7,833 bases of DNA from Comamonadaceae bacterium (GTDB lineage Bacteria; Pseudomonadota; Gammaproteobacteria; Burkholderiales; Burkholderiaceae). The notes beneath the pieces were generated by a model. The model made no database searches. It saw only the letters and a program-made list of their open reading frames with translations, and was not told the DNA's origin. Location: the NCBI GenBank assembly GCA_947505995.1, contig CANNNB010000108.1:1-7833 (forward strand), read 5' to 3'. This document shows positions 1 through 6,379 of the stretch, piece by piece (the first letter of the stretch is position 1; every line of letters begins with the position of its first letter). The position numbers and the translations under genes were made by a program.

Positions 1-1407
1 CAGTTCTTGCATAGGCGTGCCACCACGCCCGCCCAATGCTGTGGGCCAAGTAATGGCGCCAAACCCAGCGGCTGCTTTTTTGGCTTGCCAATCGCGTGCT
101 GCTTGCATGCGTTCGGCGGGCGAGAGGTGTTGCGCAAAATAATCATCAGGCCTGGCTTTGAGTGTGGCGTTGGCATCTAGCCATGCACGACACTCTGCCC
201 TGAAACTGGCTTCGCTCTGCGAGTCATCAAAGTCCATCGAGCCATCGACTACAGGGCCGCGCAAATTGGCAAGCGCAGGGGTGTCCATTTTCAATTCGAG
301 CTGCTGGGTTATGACTTCACGCCAAGCGTGAACGCTGCCCAATTCGACAGCCAACATGCGAGCACGGCGGTAGTGTAAATGACAGTCGAGTTCCCAGGTG
401 TAGCCCATGCCACCATGCACTTGAATGCTTTCTTGTGCGGCCATGCTGTAAGCCTCGCTGGCCGACACACGCGCAGACGCAGCCGCCAAGGCCAATTCGG
501 GTGCAGCCTGGGAGCTGGCTGAATCAGCCGTTAAAGCCCAAGCGCCGTAGTAGCAGTGCGCGCGTGCCAATTGGTTGGCCGTGTAAATGTCTGCCAGCTT
601 GTGTTTGATGCCTTGATAAGAGCCGATGGTACGGCCAAATGCTTTGCGCTCTCTGGCATACGCGACCGACATTTCTAGGGCTGTGTCGGCCCCCCCTAAT
701 TGCTCAAACGCAATCAAAATGGCGGCACGTTGACGCACACGGTTGAGCAGAGCCAAGGTGTCATTACCCGCTACCACCTTGTCCAATACTTCAGCAGGTG
801 AAGCATTGAATACAAGCTGTGCGAAGGGCTTGGCCGGGTCAATGGTTTTGAGGGCTGAGCGTGCGACGCTTTGATCGAATGCAACCAACACCAAGCAGGC
901 TTGTCCTTGTGAATTTTGAGCCAATACCACCGCAAAATCGGCGCAACCACCATCCATGACCAAGCTAGAAGTCCCTGTTAACTGATGACCCTCAAATTGG
1001 GGCAAGCCAGAAATATTGCATAGCTCGTCCAGAGGCGCCGCAAGGGTGGCTTTGGCGCCTGCCGCAACGCGGGGCAACCACTTTTGTTGTTGTTCATCAG
1101 ACGCGCCTAACAAGACAGCTTGTGTGGCCAGATACAAAGTAGACGCCAAGGGCAGGGCGCCAAGCTGACGACCGACTTCTTCGGCCACCACGCACAATTC
1201 CATCGCGCCCAGCCCAATGCCGCCGCAAGATTCAGGCAGCATCAAACTGGTCACACCCAATTCGCCCAAGCCTTTCCAAACAGATTCAGCATGGGTTTGG
1301 CCTTGGTCGATCACACTGCGTGTGACAGATACGGGACACTCTTTGGCAAGGAACTTACGAACCTCGTTGCGAAGCACATTTTGATCGTCTGAAAAATCGA
1401 AGTTCAT
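1..1407 (-). CDS. Fused two-domain acyl-CoA dehydrogenase (FadE34-like), C-terminus beyond left edge
   Basis: This flavoenzyme should introduce the alpha,beta double bond into an acyl-CoA, passing electrons to electron-transfer flavoprotein in the cytoplasm. Translated from the ATG at 1407, the frame has no stop for 469 codons and leaves the window. Residues 1-380 form a complete acyl-CoA dehydrogenase domain: the start MNFDFSDDQNVLRNEVRKFL, the FAD-binding segment with R254, F257-G258-R259 and Y264-Q265 (RKAFGRTIGSYQ), then VHGGMGYTWE at 330-339. A linker follows, and residues 391-469 begin a second domain (MDFDDSQSEASFRAECRAWL, then GFGAITWP near 448-455). By alignment with medium-chain acyl-CoA dehydrogenase, the catalytic Glu position of the first domain is Leu (ELGS in place of YEGT), so catalysis may rest on the second domain; this is inference. 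The 3-base gap to the upstream stop and the poor Shine-Dalgarno suggest translational coupling. Mycobacterial FadE34 has a similar fused layout. Confidence 0.9.
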   Translation of the reverse strand, partial: MNFDFSDDQNVLRNEVRKFLAKECPVSVTRSVIDQGQTHAESVWKGLGELGVTSLMLPESCGGIGLGAMELCVVAEEVGRQLGALPLASTLYLATQAVLLGASDEQQQKWLPRVAAGAKATLAAPLDELCNISGLPQFEGHQLTGTSSLVMDGGCADFAVVLAQNSQGQACLVLVAFDQSVARSALKTIDPAKPFAQLVFNASPAEVLDKVVAGNDTLALLNRVRQRAAILIAFEQLGGADTALEMSVAYARERKAFGRTIGSYQGIKHKLADIYTANQLARAHCYYGAWALTADSASSQAAPELALAAASARVSASEAYSMAAQESIQVHGGMGYTWELDCHLHYRRARMLAVELGSVHAWREVITQQLELKMDTPALANLRGPVVDGSMDFDDSQSEASFRAECRAWLDANATLKARPDDYFAQHLSPAERMQAARDWQAKKAAAGFGAITWPTALGGRGGTPMQEL

Positions 1408-1410
1408 GGT

Positions 1411-3603
1411 TTATTCAGCTTGTGCGACTTGTGTTTGACGGGAGGGCACTGGACGTGCAGTGTGGCCATAAAAAGTTTGGCCGTTGGCTGCCATGTTGCG
1501 CAAAAGCGTGGGAGGGCGTAAGTGGTCGCCAAACAAATCGGCCAATCGATCTGCCTCTTTCACAAAATTAGGCAAGCCGATGCCGTCTACATAACAGAAG
1601 GGGCCGCCGGTGTAGGCTGGAAAGCCGACGCCCAGGATGGCACCGACATCGCCATCTGCAGGCGCCAACAAAACGCCTTCTTCCATGGCGCGCGCCGCTT
1701 CTATGGCTTGCACGTACAAGATTCTTTGCTTCAAATCGTGTGCATTTGGCTGTTGTGCTTTGAGCGGATAGTTATCGGCCAAGCCTTTCCAGATCTGTTT
1801 GCCAGTTGAGTCGTAGTCGTAGAAGCCTTTTCCCACTTTTTTACCCAAGCGACCCAAGTCAAACAGTTTTTTCAAAATGGGCACCGAGCGGCCTGGTTTG
1901 TAGGTGTCAGGAAACTCGCGAGCTTGTGCTTCTCCAGCATGCACAGAAAGTTCGATGGACAATTCGTCGGTGATGGCCAATGGTCCAACAGGCATGCCTG
2001 CATGACGCGCGCAATTTTCAATGAGCGCGGGGGCAATGCCTTCGGCCACCATGCCAATCGCGTCATCAATGAAAGCACCAATGAAACGGCTGGTAAAGAA
2101 GCCGCGACTGTCATTCACCACGATGGGCGTCTTCTTCAATTGTGCTACAAAGTCTAGCGCTTTGGCCAAAGTTTCATCCGAGGTTTGATTGCCTCGAATG
2201 ACTTCGACCAAGGGCATGCGATCGGCAGGTGAGAAGAAATGCAGACCAATGAATTTGTCGGGGCGGCTAGTAGCTTTGGCCAACAAGCTGATGGGCAGTG
2301 CAGAGGTGTTTGTGGCGACTACACAATGGGTGGGCAGAACGGCATCCAAACGCTTGGTCACCTCAGCCTTGATAGCGCGGTCTTCAAACACAGCTTCAAC
2401 CACCATGTCTGCATCTTTCAACATGTTGTAGTCTGTCGTGGGGGTAATGAGGGCCAAGATGCCATCGGCTTTTTCTGGTGTTGAATGACCTTTTTCAACC
2501 AATCGTTTCAACACCTTTTCGGCATGTGCTTTGCCTTTTTCTGCGGCGCTTTGATCGCGGTCGATCAAGACCACTTGAATGCCACGCTGGGCGGCAATAA
2601 GTGCAATGCCGCCGCCCATCATGCCAGCGCCAATCATGCCCAACTTTTTACTTTTGAAGGCTGGAATGTTGGCGGGGCGATGCATGCCCTTTTCAGCTTT
2701 GGATTTGTTGACAAACAAAGTTCGCACCATGGCACGAGAAACAGTGCCGCGCGTAAGCGTTGCCATGTACTTGCTTTCAATGCGAAGCGCTTTGTCAATG
2801 GGCAGTTGAGCGCCTTCGTACAAGCAGCTTTGGATGGCCAGGGGCGCGGGCAAGTTGTGATAAGTGTTGGCTTGCAACATGGTATTGCCCACCACGAAAC
2901 TGGGCGCTACACGTGGATCTAAGGGGCCACCGCCTGGAATTTTGAAACCTTTGACATCCCATGGTTGGACTGCGTTGGGCGTTTCAATCAACCATTTTTT
3001 GGCCGCCGACAACAAGGCCTCAGGCTCGACCACTTCGTGAATCAAACCAATTTCTTTGGCTTTTGCAGCCGTCGCATGTTTGCCTTCTAAAAGATATGGC
3101 ATGGCACCCATGATGCCCAAAATACGCATCAACCTTTGGGTACCACCTGCGGCAGGCAATAAGCCAACCTGAACCTCTGGCAGTCCAACAAGCACAGACG
3201 GTGAATTGGCTGCAACACGGTAGTGACAACCCAAACACAGTTCAAAGCCGCCGCCCATAGCTACACCATTGATGGCTGCGGCAAAAGGCTTACCGCACGT
3301 TTCCATTTTTCTCACCAGCATGGAAAGTGATGCGCATTTTTCAAACAAAACTTCAACGCTGTCGTTGGTCATGCTGTCCAAATTGGCTTCCATGGCAATC
3401 AGATCTGCACCGGCTACAAAGGCATCTTTGGCTGAGGTTAGGATGGCGCCTTTCACATTGGCATCGGCAACAACTCTGTCGATGCATGATGACAGACTGC
3501 TCATAAAGTCACCATCGATGACATTCATGGTTTTGCCTGGATAGTCAATGGTCAGTGTGGCAATGCCATCGGCATCGACGGCGTATCGAATAATGTCCTG
3601 CAT
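1411..3603 (-). CDS. fadJ: Bifunctional enoyl-CoA hydratase / 3-hydroxyacyl-CoA dehydrogenase (FadB/FadJ type)
   Basis: Catalyses two successive cytoplasmic beta-oxidation steps: hydration of trans-2-enoyl-CoA and NAD-dependent oxidation of the 3-hydroxyacyl-CoA. From the chosen ATG it has 730 residues, usual for the family. Residues 1-190 are a crotonase domain with oxyanion-loop AGAD (64-67), GGGFE and LPE. Glutamates E121 and E143 match the two catalytic Glu of E. coli FadB. The Rossmann domain begins near 320 with GAGMMGGG (325-332). H455 in [13 protein letters not shown], with E467, matches the dehydrogenase catalytic pair, and [10 protein letters not shown] (497-506) opens the C-terminal domain. 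The start at 3603 is preferred over a TTG at 3633 because AGGA (3613-3616) lies 9 bases before it and the family begins near here. It sits 26 bases after the thiolase and 3 before the acyl-CoA dehydrogenase. FadB and FadJ cannot be separated with certainty here; the symbol is tentative. Confidence 0.95.
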   Translation of the reverse strand: MQDIIRYAVDADGIATLTIDYPGKTMNVIDGDFMSSLSSCIDRVVADANVKGAILTSAKDAFVAGADLIAMEANLDSMTNDSVEVLFEKCASLSMLVRKMETCGKPFAAAINGVAMGGGFELCLGCHYRVAANSPSVLVGLPEVQVGLLPAAGGTQRLMRILGIMGAMPYLLEGKHATAAKAKEIGLIHEVVEPEALLSAAKKWLIETPNAVQPWDVKGFKIPGGGPLDPRVAPSFVVGNTMLQANTYHNLPAPLAIQSCLYEGAQLPIDKALRIESKYMATLTRGTVSRAMVRTLFVNKSKAEKGMHRPANIPAFKSKKLGMIGAGMMGGGIALIAAQRGIQVVLIDRDQSAAEKGKAHAEKVLKRLVEKGHSTPEKADGILALITPTTDYNMLKDADMVVEAVFEDRAIKAEVTKRLDAVLPTHCVVATNTSALPISLLAKATSRPDKFIGLHFFSPADRMPLVEVIRGNQTSDETLAKALDFVAQLKKTPIVVNDSRGFFTSRFIGAFIDDAIGMVAEGIAPALIENCARHAGMPVGPLAITDELSIELSVHAGEAQAREFPDTYKPGRSVPILKKLFDLGRLGKKVGKGFYDYDSTGKQIWKGLADNYPLKAQQPNAHDLKQRILYVQAIEAARAMEEGVLLAPADGDVGAILGVGFPAYTGGPFCYVDGIGLPNFVKEADRLADLFGDHLRPPTLLRNMAANGQTFYGHTARPVPSRQTQVAQAE

Positions 3604-3629
3604 GGTATTTTTTCCTGTTGTATTTATTT

Positions 3630-4835
3630 TCAAACGCGTTCAATGATCATGGCCGAGCCCATGCCCGCAGCAACGCACAAAGAAATCAGCGCGGTTTGTT
3701 TGCCGGTTCTTTCCAGTTCATCCAATGCAGTGCCCAAAATCATGGCTCCAGTAGCACCCAAAGGATGACCCATTGCGATGGCGCCGCCGTTCACGTTCAT
3801 GCGGTCGTGAGGAATGTTAAGTTCTTCCATCATGGTCAGAACCACTGATGCAAAAGCTTCGTTCAATTCCCATAAATCAATGTCAGAAGCTTGCATGCCC
3901 GCACGCGCCAAGGCTTTTCGCGCTGCAAAGCTGGGGCCATCCAGCATCAAAGTGGGTTCGGATCCGATGGCGGCAAAAGAGCGAATTCGTGCTCGTGGCT
4001 TGAGACCCAATTGGGTACCAATTTGCGCATTGCCAACCAGCACAGCTGCCGCACCGTCCACAATGCCCGAACTGTTACCGGCATGGTGAATGTGGTGAAT
4101 TTTTTCTACTTGTGGATAGCGCTGCATGGCAACACTGTCGTAGCCATATTTTTCGCCCATGTCGGTGAAAGCGGGCTTCAGATTCGACAAGGATTCGGTC
4201 GATGTATCGGGGCGAATGGTTTCATCTTTTGACAACAGGGTGAGACCTAAAAAATCTTGTACCGGAATGACAGCGCCGTCAAATCGACCCTCAGTCCAAG
4301 CGCGATGCGCACGGCGATGGCTCTCTGCTGAATAGGCGTCAAGGTCATTGCGGCTGTGACCGCGCAACGAGCTCAAAAGGTCTGCAGAAATACCTTGCAT
4401 CACAAAGTATGTTTTGGCAGAGACTTGAGGGTCTTGCGCCCATGCGCCGCCATCTGCGCCCATCGGTACACGTGACATCATCTCCACGCCTGCGCCAATG
4501 GCGAGATCGGCTTGCCCGGCCATGACTTTGCTGGCTGCAAAGGCAACTGCTTCTAGGCCTGAACCGCAGTAACGATTGATTTGCAGGGCAGGAACTTGTT
4601 GGTCAAAGTCGGCTTGCAACACAGCCATCCTGGCGATGTTGCCACCTTGCTCGCCCACGGGCATGACGCAGCCCATGACGACGTCGTCAATGGCAACTGT
4701 ATCAAGTTGATTGCGCGCTTTGAGAGCTGCTAACGGTCGACTGGCCAGCCAAACTGGCGTTACTTCGTGCAGGCTACCATCTGGTTTGCCCTTGCCGCGG
4801 GGGGTTCTGACGTGGTCGTAAATCAAGGTTTCCAT
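3630..4835 (-). CDS. Acetyl-CoA C-acyltransferase (3-ketoacyl-CoA thiolase)
   Basis: Cleaves 3-ketoacyl-CoA with free CoA to acetyl-CoA (or propionyl-CoA from a 2-methyl substrate) and a shortened acyl-CoA, the last step of the cycle. At 401 residues it has normal thiolase length. The nucleophile is C90 in [15 protein letters not shown] lies at 325-328, H357 is in GHPLGATGA, and C387 in CVAAGMG is the second catalytic cysteine. All four active-site blocks are intact, so it should be active. The start ATG at 4835 has GGAAGA (4841-4846) five bases upstream. The gene follows a 140-base gap containing inverted repeats and precedes the hydratase/dehydrogenase by 26 bases, the usual partner order of a beta-oxidation complex. 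Two oddities: [11 protein letters not shown] (247-257) replaces the common TVTAGN-like stretch, and CVAAG replaces CxGGG. Substrate chain length, and a biosynthetic versus degradative role, cannot be read from the sequence; the neighbours favour degradation. Confidence 0.95.
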   Translation of the reverse strand: METLIYDHVRTPRGKGKPDGSLHEVTPVWLASRPLAALKARNQLDTVAIDDVVMGCVMPVGEQGGNIARMAVLQADFDQQVPALQINRYCGSGLEAVAFAASKVMAGQADLAIGAGVEMMSRVPMGADGGAWAQDPQVSAKTYFVMQGISADLLSSLRGHSRNDLDAYSAESHRRAHRAWTEGRFDGAVIPVQDFLGLTLLSKDETIRPDTSTESLSNLKPAFTDMGEKYGYDSVAMQRYPQVEKIHHIHHAGNSSGIVDGAAAVLVGNAQIGTQLGLKPRARIRSFAAIGSEPTLMLDGPSFAARKALARAGMQASDIDLWELNEAFASVVLTMMEELNIPHDRMNVNGGAIAMGHPLGATGAMILGTALDELERTGKQTALISLCVAAGMGSAMIIERV

Positions 4836-4840
4836 CTGTG

Positions 4841-4846
4841 TCTTCC
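4841..4846 (-). promoter_or_regulatory. Shine-Dalgarno of the thiolase gene
   Basis: GGAAGA on the minus strand, five bases before the ATG at 4835. It supports independent ribosome loading at the thiolase, in contrast to the coupled starts elsewhere in this operon. Confidence 0.7.
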
Positions 4847-4896
4847 AGGTTGGGGGCTAAGCCGAGTGAATCAACTAACGGCGCTGGTGGGTGAAT

Positions 4897-4927
4897 TGGG
4901 CCGCAGCTAGCCCATAGTCTTGCGCAA
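4897..4927. repeat. Short inverted repeat TGGGC/GCCCA and TTGCGCAA palindrome in the 140-base gap
   Basis: Within the non-coding gap before the thiolase, TGGGC (4897-4901) and GCCCA (4910-4914) form a perfect 5-bp inverted repeat with an 8-base loop. The fully symmetric TTGCGCAA follows at 4920-4927. Either could be an operator or part of a leader structure. Sequences this short also occur by chance, so the assignment is weak. Confidence 0.3.
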
Positions 4928-4938
4928 TGGGAAGAGTT

Positions 4939-4973
4939 TTCAGAGCTCGAAAACCCATTTTGGGTACTCTGAA
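4939..4973 (-). terminator. Nested hairpin after the regulator gene: weak terminator or attenuator
   Basis: Starting only 2 bases past the regulator's stop codon, the 7-bp arms TTCAGAG and CTCTGAA (4939-4945 and 4967-4973) are perfectly complementary. They enclose a second hairpin, ACCCA-TTT-TGGGT (4953-4965). In the minus-strand RNA the inner hairpin is followed by four U before CGAG, like a weak intrinsic terminator. The outer stem would absorb that U-run, so the two forms could compete. The thiolase is 104 bases further on, so full termination here would split the operon; partial termination would lower expression of the downstream enzymes relative to the SDR and regulator. The structure is seen by eye; no folding energy was computed. 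Confidence 0.4.
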
Positions 4974-4975
4974 GC

Positions 4976-5467
4976 TCAGTCTTTATTTTCGTCTTCTGTT
5001 CTAAGTAGCGCTTGAAGTTTGGCGGCTAACTCCAAAATTTCTTGAGTTGTTTCGGCGTTTCTTTTTGCAAATCCTGCGCTCACACCTGAGCGGACGACCA
5101 ATCGGTTGTTTTTGTCTCTGTAAAGCAAGCCCTTCTGCAGAAGTTGGTCGACTTTGCGCCTGACCGTTTCGCGTGGAATGCCTGTCGCCTCACTGATGGA
5201 CAGCACGTTGCAAGAGTTCATGAGCTTGTTGCGAAGCTCCATATCGTCCAATAATTTTTCTGGAACGTCCGCTCCACCTTTGCGAAAAAATTGAGAAACG
5301 TTATGAAGTGAAATCTCACCAAAGATGATCATCTGCACCATGTCGCCATCAAACTGATGGTAGAGCTTGCGCATCAAAGGCACGGTGAACTCCGCAATCA
5401 AATGTGAGATCTGATAGGCGTGTTTGTCTAGCAGCAGGGCTTTCTCAGAAGACGAGTGTTTAGGCAT
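4976..5467 (-). CDS. Small winged-helix transcriptional regulator inside the beta-oxidation operon
   Basis: A 163-residue soluble protein, probably a DNA-binding regulator of this gene cluster. Residues 88-125 form a winged helix-turn-helix: a helix leading to ISEATGIP, then the recognition helix RETVRRKVDQLLQKGLL, then a wing with RDKNNRLVV. This resembles the DNA-binding part of GntR/MarR/Crp-like regulators, but I cannot place the protein in a named family. The N-terminal 80 residues (MPKHSSSEKALLLDKHAYQI, then helical-looking sequence) have no motif I recognise and could bind an acyl-CoA or mediate dimerisation. The start at 5467 lies 4 bases after the SDR stop and suggests coupled translation. 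An ATG at 5494 would add nine residues, overlapping the SDR end by 23 bases, without a visible Shine-Dalgarno. Lying between the SDR and the thiolase, it likely controls its own operon; targets are inferred. Confidence 0.85.
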   Translation of the reverse strand: MPKHSSSEKALLLDKHAYQISHLIAEFTVPLMRKLYHQFDGDMVQMIIFGEISLHNVSQFFRKGGADVPEKLLDDMELRNKLMNSCNVLSISEATGIPRETVRRKVDQLLQKGLLYRDKNNRLVVRSGVSAGFAKRNAETTQEILELAAKLQALLRTEDENKD

Positions 5468-5471
5468 GCGC

Positions 5472-6215
5472 TCAAGATACCAAACTTCCGCCATTCACGG
5501 GCAAAACTTGACCATTCACCCACTCAGCTTCAAGGGATGATAGGTACAACACGGCGGCCCCCACGTCTTGCGGTGACCCCGCGCGAGCCACAGAGGCGGT
5601 TTTTCTGGCAACTTGCTCAGAGCCTTCCCAGTTGTTCATGGTGCCTAAAGAAAGGGCATTGGCAGTAATGCCATGACGGCCCATTTCGCCTGACAGGTTA
5701 CGGATGAAACCGATAGCGGCCGCTTTGGCTGCGCCATATGCACACAAGCCCATGCCAGTGGCGGTGCGAGCTGCATCTGAATTGATGGCCACAATGCGGG
5801 CCCATTTTTTTTCAATCATGTGAGGCAAGATGACCTGACTAGCATGCATCAGACCATATAAATTGAGTTGTAACCAGCTGTCCCACTCCGCCGCGGGGGA
5901 CTCTAAAAACTTGCTGTAGCCCCATCCCTGAGCAGGAATACCTGCGTTGTGAACAAAAATGTCGATGGCACCATGTTTTTGAATCAGTTCTGCGGTCATG
6001 TCAAAAATTGCCTGTCGATTAGTCATGTCTGCCACCGCGTAATCTGCTGAGAGACCTTCACCTTGAAGCGACAAAGCAGCTGCTTCCGCCCGATCTGCAA
6101 AAAAATCATTCACCACGACAGTAGCGCCTTGCCGCGCCAAGCACTGCGCCACGCCAAAGCCCATGCCTCTGCCAGCGCCACTGACCAATGCCACTTTACC
6201 GTCCAGTCTAAACAT
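5472..6215 (-). CDS. SDR-family NAD(P)-dependent oxidoreductase
   Basis: A classical short-chain dehydrogenase of 247 residues, most likely oxidising or reducing a hydroxy/keto group on an acyl-CoA intermediate. The cofactor motif is SGAGRGMG (12-19) and NAG is at 90-92. The catalytic set is N118, S146 and the Y160-xxx-K164 pair (YGAAK), all present. D37 at the end of the second strand (VVVND) favours NAD over NADP by the usual SDR rule, which is inference. The C-terminus LPVNGGSLVS is family-typical. The start at 6215 is chosen because AGGA (6222-6225) lies 6 bases upstream and GKVALVSGAG then sits at the usual distance. A GTG at 6245 would add ten residues. It is the first gene of the minus-strand operon, immediately before the regulator. 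A 3-hydroxyacyl-CoA dehydrogenase is already encoded downstream, so this one may serve another stereoisomer or substrate. Confidence 0.93.
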   Translation of the reverse strand: MFRLDGKVALVSGAGRGMGFGVAQCLARQGATVVVNDFFADRAEAAALSLQGEGLSADYAVADMTNRQAIFDMTAELIQKHGAIDIFVHNAGIPAQGWGYSKFLESPAAEWDSWLQLNLYGLMHASQVILPHMIEKKWARIVAINSDAARTATGMGLCAYGAAKAAAIGFIRNLSGEMGRHGITANALSLGTMNNWEGSEQVARKTASVARAGSPQDVGAAVLYLSSLEAEWVNGQVLPVNGGSLVS

Positions 6216-6221
6216 GCTGAG

Positions 6222-6225
6222 TCCT
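6222..6225 (-). promoter_or_regulatory. Shine-Dalgarno that decides the SDR start
   Basis: AGGA on the minus strand, six bases before the ATG at 6215. A competing AAGGA just before a GTG at 6245 would give a ten-residue extension unlike SDR N-termini, so the 6215 start is preferred. Confidence 0.6.
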
Positions 6226-6262
6226 AATAGATTTCTCCCTGTCACTTTTCCTTAAACTCAGT

Positions 6263-6276
6263 TAGTCTGCATACTA
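6263..6276. promoter_or_regulatory. Candidate operator: 14-bp near-palindrome TAGTcTGCAtACTA
   Basis: Twelve of fourteen positions are symmetric: TAGT/ACTA arms around a TGCA core, with one unmatched pair. It overlaps the -10 element of the proposed minus-strand promoter and its expected start point near 6268. That position would suit a repressor, and the winged-helix protein of the same operon is the obvious candidate. The symmetry is seen directly; binding is inference. Confidence 0.4.
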
Positions 6277-6303
6277 CATATGGAGGGGGTAAATGTCTGT
6301 CAA
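6275..6303 (-). promoter_or_regulatory. Sigma-70-type promoter of the SDR / beta-oxidation operon
   Basis: On the minus strand a perfect -35 TTGACA (6298-6303) is separated by exactly 17 bases from TATGTA (6275-6280), which keeps the first three -10 bases. The start point would fall near 6268, leaving about 50 bases of leader before the SDR ATG. The -10 is only a partial match, so it may be a regulated rather than a strong promoter. The -35 lies inside the small plus-strand ORF. Confidence 0.55.
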
Positions 6304-6379
6304 AGTGCGAACATATAGCCCTGATCAAGGTGCCGGACCCTTAATGGTTTTTGACGATGTCAACTCATTCAACTGCTAA
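6293..6379 (+). CDS. Possible 28-residue small ORF overlapping the racemase start
   Basis: GGAGGGGG (6282-6289) precedes an ATG at 6293, with six bases between GGAGG and the ATG. It is the strongest Shine-Dalgarno in the window. The ORF encodes MSVKVRTYSPDQGAGP followed by LMVFDDVNSFNC and stops at 6379. It overlaps the first 23 bases of the racemase gene in another frame. The racemase has no good Shine-Dalgarno of its own, so translation of this ORF could deliver ribosomes to it, as a leader peptide does. There is no recognised domain, signal peptide or membrane segment. It may equally be chance: no convincing plus-strand promoter is visible upstream. An N-terminal extension of the racemase is excluded, because the racemase frame has a stop (TAA) at 6342. 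Confidence 0.35.
   Translation: MSVKVRTYSPDQGAGPLMVFDDVNSFNC

Noticed and set aside
1..237. Separate second acyl-CoA dehydrogenase gene starting at the internal ATG 237
   Set aside because: The upstream frame continues through this ATG without a stop, and no Shine-Dalgarno precedes it, so a fusion is the simpler reading.
2485..2922. 145-codon plus-strand ORF opposite the hydratase/dehydrogenase gene
   Set aside because: It lies entirely antisense to a well-supported gene, has no recognisable domain and is rich in His/Ala/Asn as expected from reverse reading of that gene. The other short ORFs at 1120-2157, 3269-4232 and 6398-7037 are rejected for the same reason.
3604..3633. TTG start at 3633 for the hydratase/dehydrogenase
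   Set aside because: It would overlap the thiolase stop and add [10 protein letters not shown], which is not family-like; the ATG at 3603 has AGGA at suitable spacing.
6319..6330. CCCTGATCAAGG near-palindrome before the racemase
   Set aside because: Ten of twelve positions are symmetric, but it lies in the small ORF without a nearby promoter element and is likely chance.
6293..6356. Small ORF as a frameshifted N-terminus of the racemase
   Set aside because: The racemase is already full length with the normal LTGLKIIEFAG opening, and its frame is closed by TAA at 6342. The small ORF is in a different frame with no similarity I recognise to the family.
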